A DNA stretch of 64,000 nucleotides from Amphibalanus amphitrite (GCF_019059575.1 NW_024881530.1:1589501-1653500); one strand, 5' to 3'. Numbered from the stretch's first letter, positions 13,755 through 27,693 are shown. The notes: generated by a model from the sequence alone, not told the origin. Made by a program: numbers and translations.

Positions 13755-16700
13755 GGCATATGTATCGTCTACAGCCCTTATACGCCGGCGGCCCAGCAGT
13801 CGGCAGTGAGGCTTCCCTAACCGTGCATCGTACGACGTCATTCCAAAGTGTGGGGAATGCCCGCACTCAATTGAGTTGCCGGCTAACAGCTCGGGCAAGC
13901 TGCGAGGTGAAGAGTTCATTGGCAACGGGCCATGCGCCGGCCATCGACTGCCCACAATGGGCCATCCGACCGATTTGCCCCGCCGAGATGGGGCCGTTAC
14001 GGACGCCCCCGCAGCCTGACGAAGGCACCGCCGCTCCGGCCGGCAACGGCGTCCGCGCCCGTAACGGCTGAACGGCGGAGGCAAGCCTGTACTTCGGCCT
14101 CTATATATTAGGTCTATAGATTAGCTGCGGTGTATCATCACTGCATGAGTTATCATGGATCTAGCGGCGGTGCGTCGAGACGCGATTGCATCAGACGGCC
14201 ACACCAGCCTGACAGGTGAGCTGCAAAATATATAACCATGAATGCGCCGTCCGTGTACTTTGCTGAGGGATGTACTCTGAGATCGACATGCTGCAAGTCA
14301 TCTCGGATAATATTCATCACTTTGTATGATATGCTTCGGTGTGCTGATCTTGAAGGCCATGTATGGGCTTGGGTAGATGGTGAAGGATTAGTTTCATCCT
14401 TCTCATCATTGGGAAACTTAGTTCTCAATAGCGTGCCACTACTGTGCACGTTTTCAACTTAGCCAAATGTAACTTGCAAGCAACTACGCACGATCGGAGT
14501 CCCTCCACGTTCAGCTGACGACGATCGATGTCCCCGACCTCACTCCACTTTTATTGGCTGTCGCCATTCATTTCAAGCTCGGCATTCAGTGCGGCTGCGG
14601 CCTTCGGTCGCCGCTGTGGGTTCCGCCGCGCCGCTCGCCGTCTGTCAGTTGATCTGCCGAGCACGCGCGGTGGTCCGGCGGCCTGGTCTGTCCCTGGGGA
14701 GCGGCTCCGACCAGCGCCAATCACCCGGCCCTTTACAGGATCATTTGATCGGCCGCCGCGGCCTCTCCGAATGCGGCGCGGACCACCCAAATGCGCCGAA
14801 CTGGATCAGCGTCCGGCGCGCGCCACAATGGCCACATTGCGGCCGATATGACGCACCGGCGAGCTGAGCAAATAGAGGGGCGGCCGGCGCGGGCCGGCGC
14901 CGCCGCCGCCGCCGCCGGCCCCGGGAGTTATTGGATTGTAGCGCGGCTGCGGCGGAAATGAAGCTGCGAGCAAGGGAAATAGCCAGCCAGAGTGGCTCGA
15001 CGCAGTCAAGTGTTGTTGTCGCAGCAACGGAGGAGGAAGAAACCCCTAGCGTCAGACGCCCGGGCCCTGAAAGATGGCACGTGACTCACCAACGACCAGG
15101 CGTTTTGATGAGTTTCAATATGTTCAGCGATCCGTTCAGTCAGACCACTGAAATTTGAAACATTTTACTGGCTATTGTCGATCTAAGCAATGAGGTTTGA
15201 CGGTAGACCATGTCTAAGTCAATTTCGAATATTCTGATTATTGGTGTTAGCCATTACAAGACGGCTTAAAGATGGTACACGAATACTTTTCAGTTTTCAG
15301 GCATGTGAATGGGCCCTAATATATGCTCCACTTCATGACGCAAAGCGTCACCATAAGTTGCAATCACGTTCACGATATTGAGATCATTTTCTGAAACCGT
15401 TAATCCGCATTAAATATAACGCAACTACGTTACCTCAACTGCAACACATTTCCCCATCATCCTCGAAGCGTGCACTGCTTCTAGTAGTTATGAACCCATA
15501 CAGGCTGCCTTCACGGACCAAAATCAGCCGCAATGGGCAATTTTGGATGTGCTAAAACTCATCAACTACACAAACGACACGAACTCTGCACGCTAACGAA
15601 CAGCTACCAGAAAAACGGTCGCCACAAATTTGATTCGTGGCCAATCAGTGGTTCATATGATCACCTGCCAATGGAGTATGCAAGCTATGCATGCGGCGTA
15701 AAAGTTATGCGAGAATAATTTAGTGTCCCAATCAGTTGATAAGAAACCGAAGCACCTGTGCATTGCAATGTCATTAACTGATGTGCATGAAGTGCATCCA
15801 AGCGATTTGGAATGTATGTATGCTTTGTCGTCTATATCTGACGATGTGTTATCAGAAACCACGTATGATGAAGGCGCGGATCTACTAGCACTTCATGCAC
15901 CTTTTAGGCACCGTGGCTGCTGTAATGGGTCACGAAGTCCTGCAACCGTTTAGCCCTCCTGCATCTCTCCCCTGTTCCCACTCCCCACATGCCACAGACC
16001 CGTACCGTATTCCCCAGACAGCGACAGTTGTGCCGCAGTTCTGTGGCGGCCGCGGCCGCTATTGTGGCGCGCTAGAGGCAGTTGTGACGCACCGTCGGCG
16101 GACGATCATTGGCGGCGACATCTCAATCGTGGCCGGCGCTCCCCCGGGCTCTCCCTGGAGGCCGCTAACGAACCTAATGACGGCGCACCCGCGGCGCCCG
16201 CGGCGCACCGGCGGCGCTCCCGGCGGGCGGGCGGCGGCGGCGCGTCCGACCGGCCGCCCATTGTTCGACTACCGCAGAGCCATCGGACCCGTGCCTAGAT
16301 CTATGGCAGCGGGGTCTGCCGAGTGGTCGCGCTGGACCATTGACACAAGGCTCGATTGAGGTCCTGGCCGGGTGGTTTCCGTCGCGTGGCGGTGGTGCGC
16401 GAACTAGGAGCTGACAGCGGGAGTGGGCTGTGTCAATACCACCCCGCCTCTGACCACCTGTCTCGCTGAACTTCAGGAGTGGACCGACAGAAGGCGAAGA
16501 CGGTGATGAAAGAGAGAGTTGATCTGGACTGGGGAGGAGTAGGAGCGACCGAACGCGGAAGAACGGTGGACAGGAGAGGCGGACGGCTGCCGGTCCGACC
16601 CACAGCCCGATGAGCGGCTGTTGAGAAGTGCCAGGGAGCAGTACGGAGCGGTGACTTATTATGCTGTCAGGACAGCGGGTATTAGAGGGCATGAAGCATC

Positions 16701-19700
16701 ATGACACGACGTAATTATCGTGTCGTATATCAGCGGGCCAGATAGTGGTGGCTCGTGAGCCGGCCCGATAAATCATACCGCTCGCCACGGCGGATGTCGA
16801 CGGGCACCGCCCCGAATCTGGGACCCGCACAAACCGGGAATGCAGCTGGCTGCTGGGATGCAGCATCAGGATAGACGTGTCGGAGAGACGCACACTTCTA
16901 CGGCCGGGATGGTATTCGACATTGTACACTAGGGTCACAAAGCCTAGACCATGAAAATCTGGTCATTGTCTGACCATGAACTACCGCCCTCCATAAACTG
17001 CGCACCGAACCTCATATCCCCACTTTTTCCGTCCCCCATTCTCCGGCCGAAAATACTGTTAAACTACCGCAACAAAGGCTGTTCGCCGAGCGCAAAAAGC
17101 GTCGGCGAGGGCTGCTTGAACCGCTCCCCTCGGCGGCGCCTGCATTATCATCCTACATCAATACGCCTCCGACAAAGGGATGCAGCGCCGCGCCGGCGAG
17201 CCGCAGAAAATCAAGTGTTGTCGAGCAGGCTCGGCAGCCCGGCCGTAATGGCCCCCCTATTGTTCATCTCTCGCTCGCCTGAATCAAACGGGGCACGCTG
17301 AATATTTGCAAATTTATTGGGAGTGCCATATAATAATCATCGTCGCGCATACGGAAAATGAGTTTGGAGAGGCCTATTAGCGAGCGCACGAGAGGAGCCG
17401 GGGGTGCAGAGAGGGTTTATGATACGGCGTGGTTGACGGTGAATGGTGTCAAGTGTAGTGGAAGTACACACCGAAATCCCGTCTAAAACATGGTGATTGG
17501 GATGATTGGTGTGCATCATGTTTGTTAGCAATAACGCTTAAACAATGCCGAGTTTGTTTGCTAGATATTCGCCTGGGTAATGAAATGACTGGTAAGCGAA
17601 GTTACTATGCATGTTTCCAGGTTCGGTGTTCGGAAAGAAAATTGTTCTCCTGATGCTGTGCCAATATTTTTATTTATCTGGACATTCCAAAGCTGATAAA
17701 TGGTTTGTCATGGACTTTCCTAATATGAACTGGCGTTACAATGGTGGCAAATTATGACCTGAGTCATAAATCACAATCGACATTGACCTCCAACCTAACG
17801 CAAGGGGAGGACAAAGCGTCCTTCCGCCATTAGCTTGCCATTTAACGAAGGCTGGCGTTAAGCCAGTGAAGGAAATGCCATGACTAGAACTTCATTTCCT
17901 TTATGAATATCTGATTATTTTTAGGAATGTCCCGTCCTTCCACTGAACATAGCTGTTTCGTTCATAACTGTGAATGTGAGAGAAGAGAAGGCTTATGAGA
18001 AGCAGTTGGGGTTATTTTATTAGCATTTTTCAATAAGTAAGAACTCAACATTATAAAAAAATGTGCTCAACGGGAAAACAGACAGCCCAAAGCAGCAAGA
18101 ACCGATCAATAAAATCATTTTGTGATTGGCCACTTATTGGGATGACGTTTTTTTATTGCAGACTTTCGATCACACTTTAAAGAGCATATGAAGACACGCT
18201 ACACCAAGCCCCTGTCCATCCACCTGGGGCATGGATGGATTCAGTACTTACATCCTCAGACCGATAAACCAGCGTGGGCAGCTCTCGGGTAATATCCCAT
18301 GTCCCCTCCCCCCCCCCCTTCCGGTCTCGGTGACAGCCCCCGGCCCGGCCGGCGCACCCCGTGTTGTCTCAGCCGGGGACCGCCGCAGCCCCCATTCAGG
18401 ACCGGTCACGTGTCACAAATTGGGGCCGACGGGGCCGCGTGCTGCCCCCCACACACCGCTGCCACTGTCGATACCGACACGGCCGAATATTGCCGCTGTC
18501 GACGGCACCGAACGTGTTTTACAAGAGGGGGCGACGCTGCCGGCTCAGCAAAGTCCGGCCACGAGTGGGTGCTCCAGCCTGTGTTTGAATAGCGCATAGA
18601 TTAGCCGACAGAAGGGAAGGGTGAAGCTGTTCGAGCTCCTTTTGCAGAACCGCTGCGGTGGCTGGATCAGATAAGATTGCTGGCCTGCCTCGCTTGCCTT
18701 TGCGCGAAAAAAGTAACCAACCATCATAATTTCATGTTTTTTTATATGAATTGCATCAACCTTACAAAAATAACCACCCGAAATAATTTTGGCATCAGCG
18801 TCAACTGTACGCAAAACAATATGGCAGCATCACAATAGTGAGCAATTATCATCGGTTTGTCTATGCTTATCTCTATCACACCATGCCATAAATGGTTGTC
18901 TCTTATGTATCGTTACAATGCAAAACAGACGAATAAAGCGCTAGCTTTCTTTGAAACTGGAAAGGGATGCTTTTCCCGCACTACTGCCAACTCTCGCGGG
19001 CTCTGTGATCTTCGGTGGATGCAGTCCGACGGCTCTGCTACACGCAGGTATCTCCCATCAAAAGCACGCTCATTCCAGCGCGCTCACTCATTTGGAGCGC
19101 ATCAGAGCAGAGAAGCTTCTGCTGAAAACTGACCATAACGACTGAGTGAGAGCGCGCGGTGCTGCCGACAGCGCCCAATTAGCCGGGCAGAGCTGGACAT
19201 GCAGCCGGTCGGGAGTTTCTGCACGCGACTATGAGCGCCGATCGCCAGAGCTGTGCTCGCCTCAGCGTGTCCGATCTTTATCGGCGTCGTTCGGGAGGCG
19301 AGATCCGCCGATGCTGCTCGGTTCCACCCGTAAACCAGCCCATAAACGGCCGAGCAGTGGCTCTAAACGGCCGAGCTGATCGCCAATTACAATGTGCCGC
19401 GCAAACGAACGCGCTCGGCCAGCATATTGTCATGCAAAGCGGCGGCGCGCCGCGGTAACGGCGGTGGAACCGCGGCGGCCGACGGGAGCAGCATCGACAA
19501 TGTCTGACGATTTGGGATCGAGCGCGCTCGGTCGGATCAGAAAACAACGCACCCTTTTTAAATCCTCTTTGGTGGGCTCGGCACTCGCCATCTCCTTTCA
19601 TCAATGCCGCCGGCTCACTGCCGCGGGCGGGTCCCCTCGTCGAGCGCCGCCGGGCGAGACAGGGGTACTCGGGAGAGCAAACAGCGGCGCGCCGCTCTGG

Positions 19701-20435
19701 CCAGCGGAACAGGAGAGCGGCCGCGGGATACGGCCGGTGAGAGACGAGCGTATTATGATACACCGCAATATAATGCGGTGAGATATGTGATCAATGTAAG
19801 ATGGATGCCGGATAATAACTCTGTATTATTCATTTAGTCTCTCAGCTATAGTAATACTCATACAGCTACTTACAGGGCTGGCCAAAATGCAATGATGATA
19901 TCGGAAGTGATTTGTGGAAACGACAAGTCTGAAAACTTAAGCAAAAATTTAAGCAGCGAACAAATAATAAAAATGCGATATTATCAACGAGCATGAAGTG
20001 CTTATCTAGGCAGTAATTTCAAAACGATCACTCGGGAGAGGAAGAAAAATCGCTAAAGTAAAAGTCAAAGCACGAAATCCTTTGCACTCAGTCGTCGTTT
20101 CAGCCCCAGCATTTTTTGGTTTCACTCTCAAAGTTGTGACCATTCTTCCCAGTTCCAACCATCCTCCATTTATTTCCACCCTGTTAGCAGCAGCTCCGTT
20201 GATGCACATGCCTGACTTCCGACAGTCGCTCATTAGACGTGCTGCTGGGCGCCGTGTTAGCCGAAGCCGGCCCGAACACCGCATAGCAATGCAAATATCT
20301 CGGCCCGCTCATGACGAAAACGTCCTTGCATACTACGCGCCAATTATGTGCAATCATACGCTCGTCTGGACATTCTTTGCGTCCGAACGGAGTTGCCCGC
20401 GGCCCCGGGACGGACGACTGCGGGCCGGGGCGTCC
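13755..20435. other. Non-genic stretch with several GC-rich islands
   Basis: No gene supported. GC-rich islands at about 13780-14090, 14580-14930 (ends in a CCG run), 16020-16380, 18290-18590 and 19140-19760 alternate with AT-rich DNA. Their overlapping open frames on both strands lack domains and splice partners. TAAT-type words beside GC-rich blocks, for example near 17290-17400, would fit regulatory DNA, but only comparison with a related genome could show this. Confidence 0.5.
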
Positions 20436-20825
20436 TGACATGGTTCATGGGATGGGCGACTGCGGGCCGGGTGGTTCATAAGCACCCTGGCTTGGTTCAT
20501 AGGCGCCTTGACATGGCTCCTTAGGCAGCTAGACGGTCGACTGCCGGGCTGGAACGCCCTTGATGTGGTTCATAGGCGCCATGTCATGGTCATAGGCAGT
20601 AGGCACCCTGACATGGTTTATAAACACCCTGGCAAGGTTCATAGCCAGCCGGACGGGCGACTGCGAGCCGATCGCCATGACATGGTTTATAGGCAGCTGG
20701 ACAAGTAACTGAGGGCTCAGAGGCCCTGCCATGAGTTGTAGGCAGTTTCGGCACCCTGACATAGTTCATAGGCACAAAGCAGCTGCACGGGCGACTGCGG
20801 TTCCGGAGTGTCCCTTTCATGCGTT
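20436..20825. repeat. Degenerate minisatellite (ggttcataggc units)
   Basis: The phrases tggttcataggcgcc, ggttcataggcaccctgacat and gggcgactgcgggccg recur with variable spacing of about 30-60 bp. The minus-strand frames through it (repeated INHV and PCHG-like words) are translations of the repeat. Confidence 0.7.
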
Positions 20826-21349
20826 TTGTAATCGCCTTTGAGGAAATATATATCTTTTTTTGCTACAAAACGGTAGCGCTGGAAAAAGATGTGTAACACA
20901 GACACAGAAACCGAAGGTCATGGTAGGCCCGAATGAAAAATATAGCCGATTATAAGATTGGAACAGTTGAACATACTAGCCAATAGTCACCTTGACGTAG
21001 TTTCAGCTCTCTCACCCCTGCCCTAGGTCACCCACCACCCGCCTCCTAGCGTCCGACGCTCACGGCCTGCCACGTTGTCGACGGAAAATCATTACAAACC
21101 TGATTTGGCGTGGCACGCGGCCGGATGAGGAGGGACCGCACGAGCAATACCGATAATCCGTCAGTATAGAGCCCGCTGATCCCGTTTGGGCGTGACCCTC
21201 TGATTGGAGGGTCGGACCACCGCACATGGGTCGTGGCTGCAGTGTGGCTGTGGGACCGCGGTGTCGGAGATGATTGCATCAATTCGCACGGAGCTGCTTG
21301 AAGGATATGTCGCTATTTGTTTTCACTTTTCCGTGTTTTACACTAAAAC
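20826..21349. other. Non-genic spacer
   Basis: No gene or repeat recognised. Confidence 0.5.
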
Positions 21350-22244
21350 TAGGGGAAGTTGGGGGAACGCCGAATACTTTTTTTCTGACGCCCGTAGCAC
21401 GCAAGGTAGACAACATAAGCTATTCTTGTTGGCGTCATTCGAGAGGCCAGGCTTTTGCCTTTCAAACATACCAGGCGCATTTGATGAATTCGCATACCGT
21501 TAAGCGCACAAACTAAATCAAAGAAGTGACTTTTTCGGCGTTGCCCCGGACTGCGGGGAAAGCCGAAAATGGGAGAAATGATCTACGGGGAATGCCGACA
21601 TTGATGTTTTGCCACTTTATCTCAAACTTTATCCAGAATTTATCAAAGCTGACACGCGTTTTAAGAGCTTGAGGACGCTTGGTGCACACTGGAAGTTATA
21701 ATTGTGTGATATAATAAGAAAATGCCAGGCAAATAATTCCTTACAGGTAACAGGCCGTTGTGTCGGTTGAAAGTGTAATTTGTGTGACTAAAAATTCGCG
21801 TTGCTATTCTACAGCAGTTAAGTCCACGTAGCGTGCTTTAACGTGCGTAATTGCACGTTTTCGGCATTACCCCAGCCAGCCATACTTTCATTTGCAGGCC
21901 CATAACTTTTCAACGTGCCGTATAAATTTCAAATAGGCAGCACACTTATGCAAAGACATGCTGAAGATTACTTGACCGAATTGGCCAGACAAACGGTAGC
22001 ATAATGAGTAAGAAATGCAGCTTCAAAGGCGCATGTAGTACAAGGAACGCGTACCTTGAAAACGCTCTTGGCGCCCTCACAGCCGAAGTAAATATTCCGA
22101 ATGACGACTCGTAACAAACATGCGATAATTGTAGTCACTTAACCTTCAGAGCATCACTGACAGGTGGCATCCATGTCTTACGGTTTTCGAAATATCTCGA
22201 ATTTCGGCTTTGCCCCAACTCCGGCATAGCCCCAACTTCCCCTA
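21350..22244. mobile_element. TA-flanked MITE with GGGGAAGTTGGGG ends
   Basis: The left end is ta-ggggaagttggggg (from 21350); the right end is the inverted form ccccaacttcccc-ta (to 22244). TA at both edges fits a Tc1/mariner-type target duplication. Subterminal variants of the end motif recur inside, such as ggggaaagccgaaaat, ggggaatgccgac and cggctttgccccaac. There is no transposase ORF. A short related word (ataggggaag) appears alone near 63184. Confidence 0.7.
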
Positions 22245-23051
22245 CACGCGAGAATGTTTCCAGTAATGCTGACCGCCTTTAAAGCATTAGCATTTGCAAC
22301 GCAACGTGCTAAATTATCAATAACGTCTTTGCTTTTGCCTGAGAAAATTATTTTTGAAAGAGCTTATTGATAAATGATCGAATAATTTTTCATTACCATT
22401 CAGCAGCGCACAGTTCAGCGAAACCATAGCTGCTTAACATAGTATAATAGGACGCATCCAAACTTTCTCTCTCGAACTATCTTGGAATATAGCACACTAA
22501 CATCATAGCGAACTTAAATTTAGTAAACACATCAACTCGCAAAGTGAGCGTCTTAAATCCGCTTACTTTGCCATACCACGCTGGCACAAGAATAATCCGT
22601 CAGTGCCGGCGCCGCCTCCGGCAATAAACCCGTAGCAGAACGTGACCTCTTCCACCGGAGGTCACGACGATCACGTGCAGGTCACGTGGATCACGTGGCG
22701 CGCGAGGAGTGATGATCACAGACACGTGACTTGGACACGTGGCATGAGTCGTATGCAATTATAGAAAATGCCATAAAAGGCGCGAAATGGTTGCTTTCGA
22801 TTACCTATGTATAGCGGCCAACATTCGTTCGAGATGTAAAGGCATGATAATTGGCCTCGACCTGGCGATAGAATGCTTTCTTTACGAATTAGGCACCCAA
22901 ATTCAACATGTGCATAATTACGTTGGAAGCCGAAAGCCAGCACGCAGCATTTTAGACTAGAATTTTAGAATTGCGTTGTTTTAAATCAAACAGTTAAACG
23001 CAGTAAGAACGGAAAAAGACGGTAGCAATAGCCCTGTCTGACTCTAAGCTA
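22245..23051. other. Non-genic spacer with an E-box cluster
   Basis: AT-rich apart from the CACGTG-rich patch at 22620-22745 described separately. No gene recognised. Confidence 0.5.
22672..22741. promoter_or_regulatory. Cluster of five palindromic E-boxes (CACGTG)
   Basis: CACGTG occurs at 22672, 22683, 22692, 22723 and 22736, five times in 70 bp, with GTGACC/GGTCAC half-palindromes just upstream (22640-22666). CACGTG is the core site of bHLH factors such as Myc/Max, USF and CLOCK/CYCLE. No adjacent gene is visible, so a target cannot be named; it could also be a remnant repeat. Confidence 0.4.
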
Positions 23052-24370
23052 CAGTGTGTCCGAGAATTGACCGAACATATATTTCCTGGCTAAAAGTACG
23101 ATTGCGCTCGATTCTAATTAGATACGAACATTATACTTTTATTAGACATACCTTAGCTATCGAGCTTGGAGACTATGTGTTTTTGGTGACCGGTCACGAC
23201 TCGAGTCAGTTATTATCCAGAGTCAGCAGAGAGTAGTTCCTTTTCGTTTTCAGCCTCAGCAACCAAAAGGCAATCATGGTGAATAAAGTGTAATTCTGAA
23301 ATTCGTAAACAGACTTTCAGCATGGTTTTTGCTGGAGAGCTCCAGTAGCTCATTTTCAAGCAGGCAGAGGTGAGCAAACCACAGTTATATCAGCGAGCGA
23401 AGCCAGAGAGAGAAAGAGATAACCTGATCGACAAGCCTGGGCGGGACCAAAAAGGAGCATGCACCAGTCGTCAAGCGGGTGGTTGCCATGTCATGGACAA
23501 CAAACGTCACCCATCTACCCAAAAACAAGCTAAACGACAGATCGGGGTTAGCTACGAAACTTCAGTCTACTTTTGACCACTATCTTCGACAAAATTTTGG
23601 AATTTGGGGCCCCTCATCTAAAAAATATGCCAAAACTAACGCAAAGACAGCGCAACTCGCTACAAAGCAGCCATAAATCATAACATATGCAACAAAAAAG
23701 TGAATGGAAACACACTTTGTGGTCCTACGAAGGTAGTCTGCCCTTTGAAGCGACAAAAAAGTCGTGTGTGGACGTCAGATGGTGACAACGCCCCAACAGC
23801 GGAGACGGCCAGGTACTCGTCGAAAATCGAAGTGTGAGACATTTTGAGCCACGATGCACTCATTCAGCTTGATACGATGCCCCAAAGACGACCGTTAACA
23901 CAGATTGCTACTGCGGTAATATGCAAGCATTACAAAAACTGGTTGTCGTGAACTGAATGGCCTTAAACGGGTTTGTATTGGAAACCAAATCTGTTGGAAG
24001 CCAAAGGTCACGCCATGTTCAGGCATGGAGGCTCTCCACTTCAGATGTCAAAAAACAGCGCAGCAGTGGTGTAGGCAGAATTTTTGGTTTTGGGAGAGAA
24101 TGCCTTATGGCCTGGGAACAGTTTGGATGCAAAGCTAATCGAAAACATTTATAGTATCCACCGGCAAGAGGTCAATGAAAACCGTCTTACAACCAGTTTC
24201 GGGAGCTACAATTGTCGGCTTATGTTGTAGCTAGCGTGTCTATTGCATGTGCCATTGCGAAGCTACCCTTACTGGCTATATCGGACGATAAAAAGAAAAA
24301 AGTGGCAATTATTTTCCCCTTATCTTATGCACTGATTAACACAGTGTTTGGTCAATTCTAGGACACGCTG
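23052..24370 (+). mobile_element. Decayed Tc1/mariner-like element
   Basis: The terminal inverted repeats are cagtgtgtccgagaattgac (from 23052) and the imperfect reverse of cagcgtgtcctagaattgac (to 24370), each bordered by TA (23050-23051 and 24371-24372). The 1.3-kb length suits a single-ORF mariner. The frame is broken throughout. Around 24045-24130, different frames give words such as QQWCRQNFW, reminiscent of the C-terminal part of mariner transposases before the last catalytic residue. It is an old, inactive copy. Confidence 0.65.
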
Positions 24371-26359
24371 TAACTCCGATTCCGGTTTTTAAAGTCGACC
24401 CAGAGATTATGAGCAACATGGAATGAATTGGAAGTTGTCTTTTAATGGAGACATGGTACAATTTCAGAAACTTTACACAAGTAAGAAAATCTGAGCACTG
24501 CAGATGCCGCAAGTAGATCAGTCATTGTCGTTGCATTGATATTGGCTACGAGAACTCCTAAAGCTAAAGTAATAAATCACAGGTAGTATACACAGGTACA
24601 CAGGTACACAGGTAGTATATTGACACTACCTGCGTGACTTGGCTACACAATACACATTTCCATGCATCCAACATCTTTACGTCCCAGCCTCAATCTGTTG
24701 GCAGCTCACCAGAATCTGTGACCACTCTTGCAGTCAGTGAGAGAAGCACACAGCTCTAATTACACACCAGATCATTGTACGGTACACGCCGCGAGCGTAA
24801 CGCGAGTAGCGCCGCCGCACGGCGGGACAAAAACAATCGCCGGGGCGGGACGCATTCAACTGTGAGATGGCGGATTCTGCCCGGCTTCTGGTGTACACTG
24901 ATCAAAGCGGTTCACAGAAGGTGTTTGGAGATGTGTGGGCTAGAACAGTAACTTACACGTAATGCTGGGAAGGCAAACAAGGCCGATATTCAACTTTTTC
25001 AAGCTTCTACACAAACTTACAATCAACTGTATGTTAGGATGGTTGTGTAGGCTAAACTACACAACTAAACTGTTATATGTCTACGAGTAAAAGTAAGCAT
25101 GTAATGTTTCATCCAGTTTGCTGTCACAAAATAAACTATTGGCTAGGTTCTAGCGTCTACAAGGGTCAGGGACCAAGAGACACAATGACCTGAAAAATGC
25201 TTTAACAGGATCGTTGCAAAGTAACATCGAAACATTTAACATCAAAGTCTTTCATCTACGTAGCTGCTGTTGTCTAGAATGTGCCTATAAAAAAGAAACA
25301 ATATATGTGTTTTTTTCAAAGTAGCACTGGCTCTTGCATCAAAAGCCACTGTTTGAAACTTTTCTTTTGTTTCATGAAATTTGTCCAGCTTTTCTCATTA
25401 CTTTCTTTGTTTCCTCAAATCACCTAAGCGCATTTAGTTGTAGCATAAAATGTAGATACTCTGATTCGTCGCTTTACACCCGGTCTACCAAATGTTATAA
25501 ATAGCTCTCCTCGCATACCTATTGCTATCAAAGCACAAATAATAAATCGCAAAACACGAAGCGCTGAAATCACAAACGCTAAATGCATGGCTGAATTATC
25601 GTGCAGTAAACGCCACAGAATGCTATTTAAAGTAAGATAAGCCCTTTTATTTGTGAAACGCCAGTCTGCCCCATGTTTCACGCAGTGAGTAAAGTAAAAA
25701 ATGGACCCTGATGATTGACGTCCCCTTGCTACCTCATCATCTCTCTTTCAGAGAACGTTAGACGCGTGCTACTTTAAGGGCTTGTTAAGGGTTAAAACAA
25801 TTCAGTGCACAAAATACAACTGATTCCTTCATATACCGTCTTAATTACCAGCGAGAAATATGCGCTTTGGTTGCCAATATGGCATGTTCAGTGGTGCTAG
25901 CTACAGATTGCTGAATATCAGTACAATTGGATATTTGTCCGTATCAACAATAAACGGTAGTTCCTATTCTAACCGGTAGCACTTTGTGGGTCCTGGAAAT
26001 TAGGCGGATACGGAACTGCCGCTGGTCTACTGAATGTGTATTGTGTGTTTTACTTTGAGGAAGTTAGACGGACCTGCAGAAGTTTGATTTACTTTAGCCT
26101 CAGCCATGAACCAAACAAAACTATTCAGCGGATGCTGCAACGAATATATGAATTGAGCAAGCAGAACTAAGCACCTGTTTGAAAGACAGATGATGATCTG
26201 AAATCAATTTTTTGAATAGCTTTGAATTTAGATATGAGAGAAGTCCCCTGTGACTCCTCTGGCAGCTCACATATGAATAAGTAATTAAGTCTGAAAACTT
26301 GAATTTGATTATTGCTTAAGGGTCATTTTAGATAAATTACGTAGAAAAATGTATATAAT
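24371..26359. other. Non-genic, AT-rich
   Basis: No gene recognised. A short acaggtacacaggtac tandem lies near 24580-24615, and a small GC-rich patch at about 24785-24880. Confidence 0.55.
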
Positions 26360-27243
26360 AACCAGTAAAACGCCTTTTGGGCGAAGAACGAGCGAGCGAG
26401 ATAGTGAGCCCTGCACGTGCGGAAGGGCGAGAGGGTGCTTCCAACGGGCTTGCGCAAAGCACCCTTCTAACCGGTTGCTAGCGGTGTGCCAAATTTGAAC
26501 GCAATCGGCCCAGCCGTTCCTGAGATCTGGAAGCGGTATTCTGCACGTGCGCACGTGCAAACGGGGTCCAAAATGACTTTTGCACGGCACCCTACTAACT
26601 GGTCCACAGCCGTGTACCAAGTTTGAGCGCAATCGGCCCAGCCGTTCTCGAGATCTGGAAACGCCCCCTGCACGTGCGCACGTGCAGCAGCACCCTAACC
26701 GCAACACATGGGAATGCATTGCCTGGTGGGTACCTGCCTGTATGCCAAGTTTCAGCGAAATCGCCCCAGTAATTACCGAGTTACTGAAATGGGAACAAAT
26801 TTTGCACCCCTTATTGTTGTATTTTGCACGTGCACTGGGGGTGACCCACATGCATCGAGACTATCCTATTTTGGGTAGAAGAGATGCTGCTACCCTACAA
26901 AAATTACCGCAAGTCAATCGCCCAAGCGGCTGCTGAGATATGAGCCTCTCAAAATCACTACTTTTGCAAAACACCTTGAACACCCTTGACTTTTCACGTG
27001 GCACGTGCCACGATGGTCACTGAGATGTATCAAAAATAGTCAATTACGGGGTAGAAGGGATGGGGCTACCCAACAAAAAAGACCGCAGGCCAATCGGTCC
27101 AGCGGTTGCTGAGATATAAGCCTCTCAAAAGCGTTACAGGCCGGGCCGGGCCGGGCCGGGCCGGGCCGGGCCGCTCATACTGAGATTTTTCCGTTATATT
27201 GAAAAAACTCACTTCGCTCGCTGCGCTCGCTCGCTCGTAATAA
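26360..27243 (+). repeat. Iteron-type interspersed repeat, copy 1
   Basis: About 880 bp, closely matched by 40603-41473. Its edges carry short inverted words (acgagcgagcgag near the start, ctcgctcgctcgt at the end). Inside, a phrase like caatcggcccagccgtt followed by ctgagat or tcgagat recurs five times with drift (near 26501, 26631, 26757, 26914 and 27090). A perfect 20-bp palindrome, ctgcacgtgcgcacgtgcag, sits at 26668-26687, and a (ggccg)n run at about 27139-27172. Frames through it are shared by both copies only because the DNA is; there is no recognised domain. Its class is unknown. Confidence 0.75.
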
Positions 27244-27409
27244 AAATTAGCATATAGGAAAAGGTTTTCGTTGCATGCAACACAATAACTTCAGTCATAT
27301 TTGCAATAAATGACCAATTTGAATTCAGTACAGCGTAACGCGAATTTTAAGCGCACAGCAGTTCATAGCATTACTAAAACTCGATGCCTTCATTAGGTAT
27401 AGAGCCTTT
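27244..27409. other. Short spacer before the LTR retrotransposon
   Basis: AT-rich, nothing recognised. Confidence 0.5.
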
Positions 27410-27414
27410 CCCAG
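27410..27414. repeat. Target site duplication, left copy (cccag)
   Basis: The five bases before the left LTR equal the five after the right LTR (31988-31992). Confidence 0.9.
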
Positions 27415-27693
27415 TGTGGCATTCAAACTTTGCGTCTATCGTAGACTGTATTTCTTCACCCTTCTTACATCTCAACGCGCACACCGACCCGTCCTCTCTC
27501 TCTCCCGCCCTGCTCTCCACTGCCCGCCCGTCTCCCATTGTCCAGCCGGGCCGCCCGATATACAGGCCGGCGTGTCCCTGCTGCCGCGCACATGTGTGGC
27601 ACATGGACCTCCATTTATGACCACTTATGACCCGACGCCGACCCTACGCGACAAGGCTAGAATACAAACTATGTGAACAAACAGAGAGACACA
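27415..27693 (-). repeat. 3' LTR (279 bp)
   Basis: Starts tgtggcattc and ends gagagacaca on the + strand, so TG...CA on either strand. It appears identical to 31709-31987. Confidence 0.93.

Noticed and set aside
14528-14867. Three overlapping GC-rich frames, possible Arg-rich protein
   Set aside because: Both strands open, no domain, no splice partner; typical of CpG-rich DNA.
26309-26936. Long frames on both strands (180 and 118 codons) repeated at 40414-41247
   Set aside because: They fall in the two copies of an interspersed repeat; conservation is of DNA, not protein. Both strands are open at once and the words (CSHFSNSV, LGRLRSNLVHG) are translations of the iteron phrase.
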